From Rhizoctonia solani (taxonomy: Eukaryota; Basidiomycota; Agaricomycetes; Cantharellales; Ceratobasidiaceae), in assembly GCF_016906535.1 (NCBI RefSeq), contig NC_057384.1, positions 682,001 through 746,000 on the forward strand: a stretch of 64,000 bases of DNA, written 5' to 3'. Below are positions 60,193 to 64,000 of this stretch, piece after piece. Position 1 is the first letter of the stretch. Each line of letters starts with the position of its first letter. Both the position numbers and the translations under genes were made by a program. The notes below the pieces were generated by a model. It was given only the letters and a program-made list of their open reading frames with translations. It searched no databases and was not told the origin of the DNA.

Positions 60193-60686
60193 TGTCATAG
60201 ACACATATATATCCAAGGGATTTATTCTGATTTTCTTGTTTTTACACAAAGTCAAACAGACAATATTTTCAATCACATGAACTTGGCGCTTATATCATAC
60301 ACTAAGTGCCAAGCCACATCCCCATCTGCACTTATTTCATCATACATAGCCACCTCCACCTGATGACATCACTATTATGTGTCAGTGACACATAGGCATG
60401 AGTAAGGCCAACTGCAGAACAGGGTTCTTATTTGATACAGTATTGGATTTAGTGTATTTGTAATTAGTCTACCTCTGTAATATATAAGGAGGCCAACCAA
60501 CCATGGTAACACCCAGGTTGATTAGCTCTTGTTGCATCTCCTTTTGTACAAGGACCTTACAGTCCAGCAACCACTAAGTAAATAGTCACCACCACCTTAA
60601 GTGGCTTACTCATTGTACTTCAATAGCTGGTCATTGCCCTTACAGCCTTGGTCACCATAGTTAGTTAGTTAGTTGTTGTAGGTAGC
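60193..60686 (+). mobile_element. Older LTR (A1), interrupted by the next element
   Basis: Starts TGTCATAGACACA and aligns over its whole 494 bp with the start of the LTR at 60687-60924 plus 61489-61745. It breaks off where that LTR begins. The missing 3' part would be expected on the far side of the inserted element, beyond this window. Confidence 0.7.
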
Positions 60687-60924
60687 TGTTGTAGACACAC
60701 TTGATACCAGGGAATTTGTTCCCATTTTCTTGAATTTAAACAAAGTTGAACAGACAACATTTTCAATCACATGACCTTGGCGCTTATATCATACGCTAAG
60801 CGCCAAGCCACGTCCCTATCTGCGCTTACTCATCACATGTAGCCACCTCCACTTATGACGTCATCATGACACGTCAGTGACATGCATGCATGAGTAAGGC
60901 CAACTGCAGAGCGGGGTTCTTATT

Positions 60925-61483
60925 TGTTATAACCTCCTTATCAATACCTCTGGAATTGCACAAATTTTCTATTATTTTTAGTATTTTTTACGGACTCAAT
61001 ATCTTTTGTTTTTTGATCACGTGATCTCGGCGCTTATTATGCCAAGGTGCCACGCCAAGATGCCGTGCCAAGGGCGCTTAGGAGTAATCCACACTTCTGC
61101 GCAGTCCGCAGCACGGTTCTCATTTCATATATGTACTTCCGTTCTCACGCGCACAGACCATGTAGATAGTGCGCTCTCTTCTATATATACAGCAGGAAAA
61201 TCGCTTGGAGACCCCAAGTCAATTTTACCTTGTCTCTTACTCATTAGAGAAGGTAGTCAGCCAGCTAAGTAGCCGGCCCTAAGTAGTTCTCAGACGCTCA
61301 CCACCCCATTTACCTATCACACCTCCCAGGCCTCAGGCCCCATTGTCAACAGTAGCCATAAGTAGCACGCCTTACGCGTTTTAGTATAGCCTTAGATAGT
61401 AGACTTACATAAGCCAGTGTAGTAGTATGGCCTTAAGCGCCTGCCTTCATTAGCGTGTACCCACCTTACAGTGGTGTACGACA
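60925..61483 (+). mobile_element. Solo LTR (B) with TTATT target duplication
   Basis: A 559-bp unit starting TGTTATAACC and ending GTGTACGACA, flanked by TTATT at 60920-60924 and 61484-61488. Removing it and one TTATT restores the host LTR alignment. It contains a TATA-like TCTATATATACAGC at ~61180. An inverted relative starts at 63676. Confidence 0.88.
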
Positions 61484-62009
61484 TTATTGGATTAGGTATT
61501 GCATATAATGTATTTGTAATTAGTTCACCTGTAGAATATATAAGGAGGCCAACCAACCATGGTAACACCCAGGTCAATTACCTCTTGTTGCATCCCCTAT
61601 TGTACGAGGGCCTTATAGCCTGGTAACCCTACTTAGTCACTTAGCCCACACCGCCTTAAGCAGCCTCTTTGTTGTACTTACATAGCTTGCCATTGCCCTT
61701 ATGGCCTTGGTCACTGTAGTATAGCTGGTTGTTGTTGTAGGATAGCTTGCCACCGCCTTACACAGTTTCCACTTAGATACATCTGGCCGCAAGCGCCCTC
61801 CTCCTTGATGTCCTTACAGATGTCTAGGACAGTAGCATTGTCACTGCCTTATGCAATTTTGTTACAAGTCTATATGGCCTTAAGCACCCACTACCTAGAC
61901 AACCTGTCCTGGACATGGTCACATGACCAGTACAAGTGGTTGCATGCTGGCCCAAGCCCAAATTTGGGGGGTAGCAGGTGTAATCATGGGTTGTCAGCAG
62001 AGGAATGAT

Positions 62010-62062
62010 AGGGCTTTATGGCTTAGTGGTCAAGCTGGTTCAATTCCAGCTAGTTCTATTTT
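62010..62062 (+). ncRNA. tRNA-like segment lacking the anticodon arm
   Basis: Acceptor 5' strand AGGGCTT (62010-62016) can pair with TAGTTCT (62051-62057) in six of seven positions, two as G-T. An A box TGGCTTAGTGG is at 62019-62029 and a B box GGTTCAATTCC at 62037-62047. The T arm GCTGG-TTCAATT-CCAGC pairs perfectly. A and TTTT follow at 62058-62062, like a discriminator base and a pol III terminator. No anticodon arm exists between the boxes. It sits 15 bp inside the 3' end of the LTR. Whether it is transcribed is unknown. Confidence 0.5.
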
Positions 62063-62306
62063 CCTCTGTTTATGACACTAGGTGTTTGATGCAAGGGTTT
62101 AGCGCACACACGCGGCACAAAAACCGCTCATAAGTCCTGCATCAGGCAACTCTATCCCCCCACACCATTTCAATATTCCATCTACACACTCTGGCGTCCC
62201 CCATCCATACTCCCATCCCACCAGCCATTCCAGCCAATGTTCTGTGGCAGCCAGTTCCCAACCACCCTCTTGCAGCTCATCACCCACTCTGCAAAACCTG
62301 CCCAGA

Positions 62307-63675
62307 ATGGAACCAGAGCTGTCCCTTGGCGCTCTCCTTGAGGCTATCCAGACCCTCAATGCCACCATTGGGTCCTTGCAGGCCCAAATACAAACCCAAG
62401 GCCAACAACTCTCTGAGCTCAAAGCCATATGTAAGGAAACCGCTGACCTCATTGGCAACAAGGACCAAGGGGGTCCCCAAGCCCAGCCTGGCCCATTGAC
62501 TGGGCCTGTCACCCCTCCTACACACACAGTGTCATGACCTTCATTGGCATGACATGATTTTTTACTATTTTCTAGTGTTTTTCTGAGATAGTTTCCTTTC
62601 TTGGTATATATTTATGACTCATCAAGATCACATGACATATTTGATATATGATGTGAAATTGTAAAATGACTCATTGTTTAGTAGTGTTGTTTTTGATGTG
62701 GCTTCTCTCATGTATTTAAACCAGGTCAAGTTGCTGCTAAAACAGCAAGACTTGACCTCTTTGTCAATTCACCTAAGTTCTTACCTACCCATTGCCCTGC
62801 TCCCTTGTTGAGCCCAGTGCACTTTACTTAAGCATCACTTACCAGGCCTTTGTTGCCCTCTACCCTAAACCATACCCCTTGGGCCTTTGTTGCCCCTCTT
62901 GTTCTCATAGTCCATTGGTGATAGGGCCACGGACTTTAAACCTACTTGTATCATAGATCCAAGCTTAGTTGTGACACACAGGAGGGGAAACCCACACTCC
63001 AGGCACAATTAGGCCTGGACTCAAGGCCCTGTTCTGCCCATCCAGAGGAACAGGATTTGACTTGGAAGAAGAAGAGCCAAGGAGGGAACCAAAAAAGGAG
63101 CCTTGCGGAACCCCTTGGAGCTTAAGCTCCCTCACACCTTTTGACTCAGGGTCCAGTGTAAAGCAACCCAAGATGGAGTTACCAGACCCCTACAAAGGCA
63201 ACACCAGAGGATGCAAAGCCACCCAGTGGCTTGATTGCATGCTACTTTGGGTAGCCCTCCATTGGGACCAGTTCAACAAGGAAGAACAGATGGTGGTATG
63301 GATCTTATACCACATGACAGATAAAGCTGCTGACTGGGCACTCCCTATCATAGGGACCATTATCAAGGGCAAAGGCAACCCCCCAACTACCATCCTGGCC
63401 TTAATGGCCAAATTCAAGGAAGCCTTTGCTGATCCAGACACCAAACAGGCAGCTGCCAGGAAAATAGCGGTCCTCACACAAACCTCTACCACCTCTGAGT
63501 ACGTTACAGAATTCCACAACCTAATGGCGGAATTAGACTGGAACAAGGAGGCCTATATTGCGCAGTTCATGCAAGGCCTCCACTGGAAGGTCAAGGAATT
63601 GTTATCAACCAAGGACAACATTCCTGACAATCTTGAGGCAATTTTTGCGGCCTCCATTAAAATTGACAACACCTG
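62307..63675 (+). pseudogene. gag: Ty3/Gypsy gag, disrupted by two LTR insertions
   Basis: The first part (62307-62529) starts MEPELSLGALLEAIQTLNAT and holds a coiled-coil-like Gln-rich segment. The reading is interrupted by a solo LTR and resumes at 62982 in the same frame once the insert and one 5-bp duplication are ignored. The second part contains acidic and Lys/Pro-rich linker sequence and a capsid-like retrotransposon gag domain (MELPDPYKGNTRGCKATQWL, HMTDKAADWALPIIG, TSEYVTEFHNLMAELDWNK). The frame then enters an inverted LTR at 63676 and stops at 63694. The zinc knuckle and pol are absent from the window. CG dinucleotides are very rare in this segment. Confidence 0.85.
62530..62976. 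mobile_element. Solo LTR (C) inside gag, CACAG target duplication
   Basis: A 447-bp unit starting TGTCATGACC and ending AGTTGTGACA; the ends are inverted repeats (TGTCATGAC against TGTCACAAC). CACAG is present on both sides (62525-62529 and 62977-62981). There is no internal coding sequence. Strand cannot be fixed without a full-length relative. Confidence 0.9.
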
Positions 63676-64000
63676 TGTTGTACGCCAACTGTAAGGTTGG
63701 GTACACGCTGGTGAGTGGGCGCTTGTGGCCGTACTGAACACTGCAATCTACTACCTAAGGCTATACTACGTCCTATACTACGTTATCTACAACGCTTAAG
63801 GCGTTCTACTGCTAACTACTGGTGACAATGGGGGCTTAGCCCTGGAGGTGTGGTGAGCGCAAGTAAGGGGGTTAACTACTGGACTACTAGGGGCTGGCTA
63901 CTTAGCTAGCTGGGGGACCCCTCCTCAATGGATATTAGACAAGGTAAAATTGACTTGGGGTCTCCAAGCAATTTTCCTTCTGTATATATAGACAAGTCTG
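63676..64000 (-). mobile_element. LTR (B-type) in inverse orientation, cut by the window edge
   Basis: The reverse complement of this segment aligns with 61165-61483, including the TATA-like CTATATATACAG, the stretch GCTTGGAGACCCCAAGTCAA and the end GTGTACCCAACCTTACAG. It begins TGTTGTACG, the complement of the B-type LTR end, directly inside gag. Whether it is a solo LTR or the LTR of a larger element cannot be told from this window. Confidence 0.82.

Larger units (their letters stand above)
60687..62077 (+). mobile_element. 5' LTR (A2) of a Ty3/Gypsy element, carrying a nested solo LTR
   Basis: Starts TGTTGTAGACACA and ends CTGTTTATGACA; the two ends are imperfect inverted repeats of the TG..CA type. 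Without the nested insert at 60925-61488 its length is about 827 bp. The internal region and gag follow on the same strand. The 5 bp before it, GTAGC, are the expected left target copy; the right copy lies outside the window. Confidence 0.65.

Noticed and set aside
1..64000. CRISPR arrays, bacterial operons, rRNA genes
   Set aside because: No regularly spaced repeats, no prokaryotic gene layout and no rRNA-like sequence were seen in this fungal DNA.

Overview
The window is nuclear DNA of a filamentous basidiomycete. Genes are cut by many introns of about 45-60 nt with GT..AG ends and CTNAC-like branch sites. There is a Ste3-type pheromone receptor, a STE12 factor with homeodomain-like and C2H2 parts, and a degenerate tnp2-type transposase. 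The style of the LTR elements and of the hypothetical proteins fits Rhizoctonia or a relative (inference; no search was possible).

Layout. 1-2850: large charged multi-exon minus-strand gene running off the left edge. 3000-5150: 15-bp tandem repeat and a broken tnp2 transposase. 5160-9000: no supportable gene. 9027-16858: dense housekeeping block with Mn-superoxide dismutase (-), an Elongator Elp5/Iki1 subunit (+, divergent from SOD), an Osh4/Kes1-type oxysterol-binding protein (+), a METTL14-type MT-A70 protein (+) and a Ubc7/UBE2G2-like E2 (-). 17878-19297: Ste3-like receptor. 19300-23600: gene-poor, with a 183-bp hairpin MITE. 23631-26173: Cla4-type PAK kinase (-). 27536-31864: Mob4/phocein and an NHX-type Na+/H+ exchanger (both +). 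33221-43059: minus-strand run of F-box protein, Odc1-type carrier, KIN4-family kinase and FES1. 43060-49660: 6.6 kb without recognisable genes. 49661-58549: single-pass membrane protein (-), large disordered coiled-coil protein (+) and STE12 (-). 59000-64000: retroelement stack.

The retroelement stack is the most informative part. A 5'-truncated LINE with an A tail lies between 14-bp target duplications. A Ty3/Gypsy element (5' LTR plus gag) sits inside an older related LTR. It was itself hit by two clean solo LTRs, with target duplications TTATT and CACAG, and by an inverted LTR that cuts off the 3' end of gag. The 5' LTR carries a tRNA-like segment with A box, B box, acceptor stem and T4 terminator but no anticodon arm. 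Copies differ largely by CG to TG/CA changes, so DNA-methylation decay or RIP-like mutation is visible.

Functionally, three parts of the pheromone/morphogenesis route (Ste3 receptor, Cla4-type PAK, STE12) lie within 41 kb. The rest is mostly housekeeping: redox, tRNA modification, lipid exchange, RNA methylation, ER ubiquitination, ion and mitochondrial transport, cell-cycle kinase and Hsp70 nucleotide exchange.
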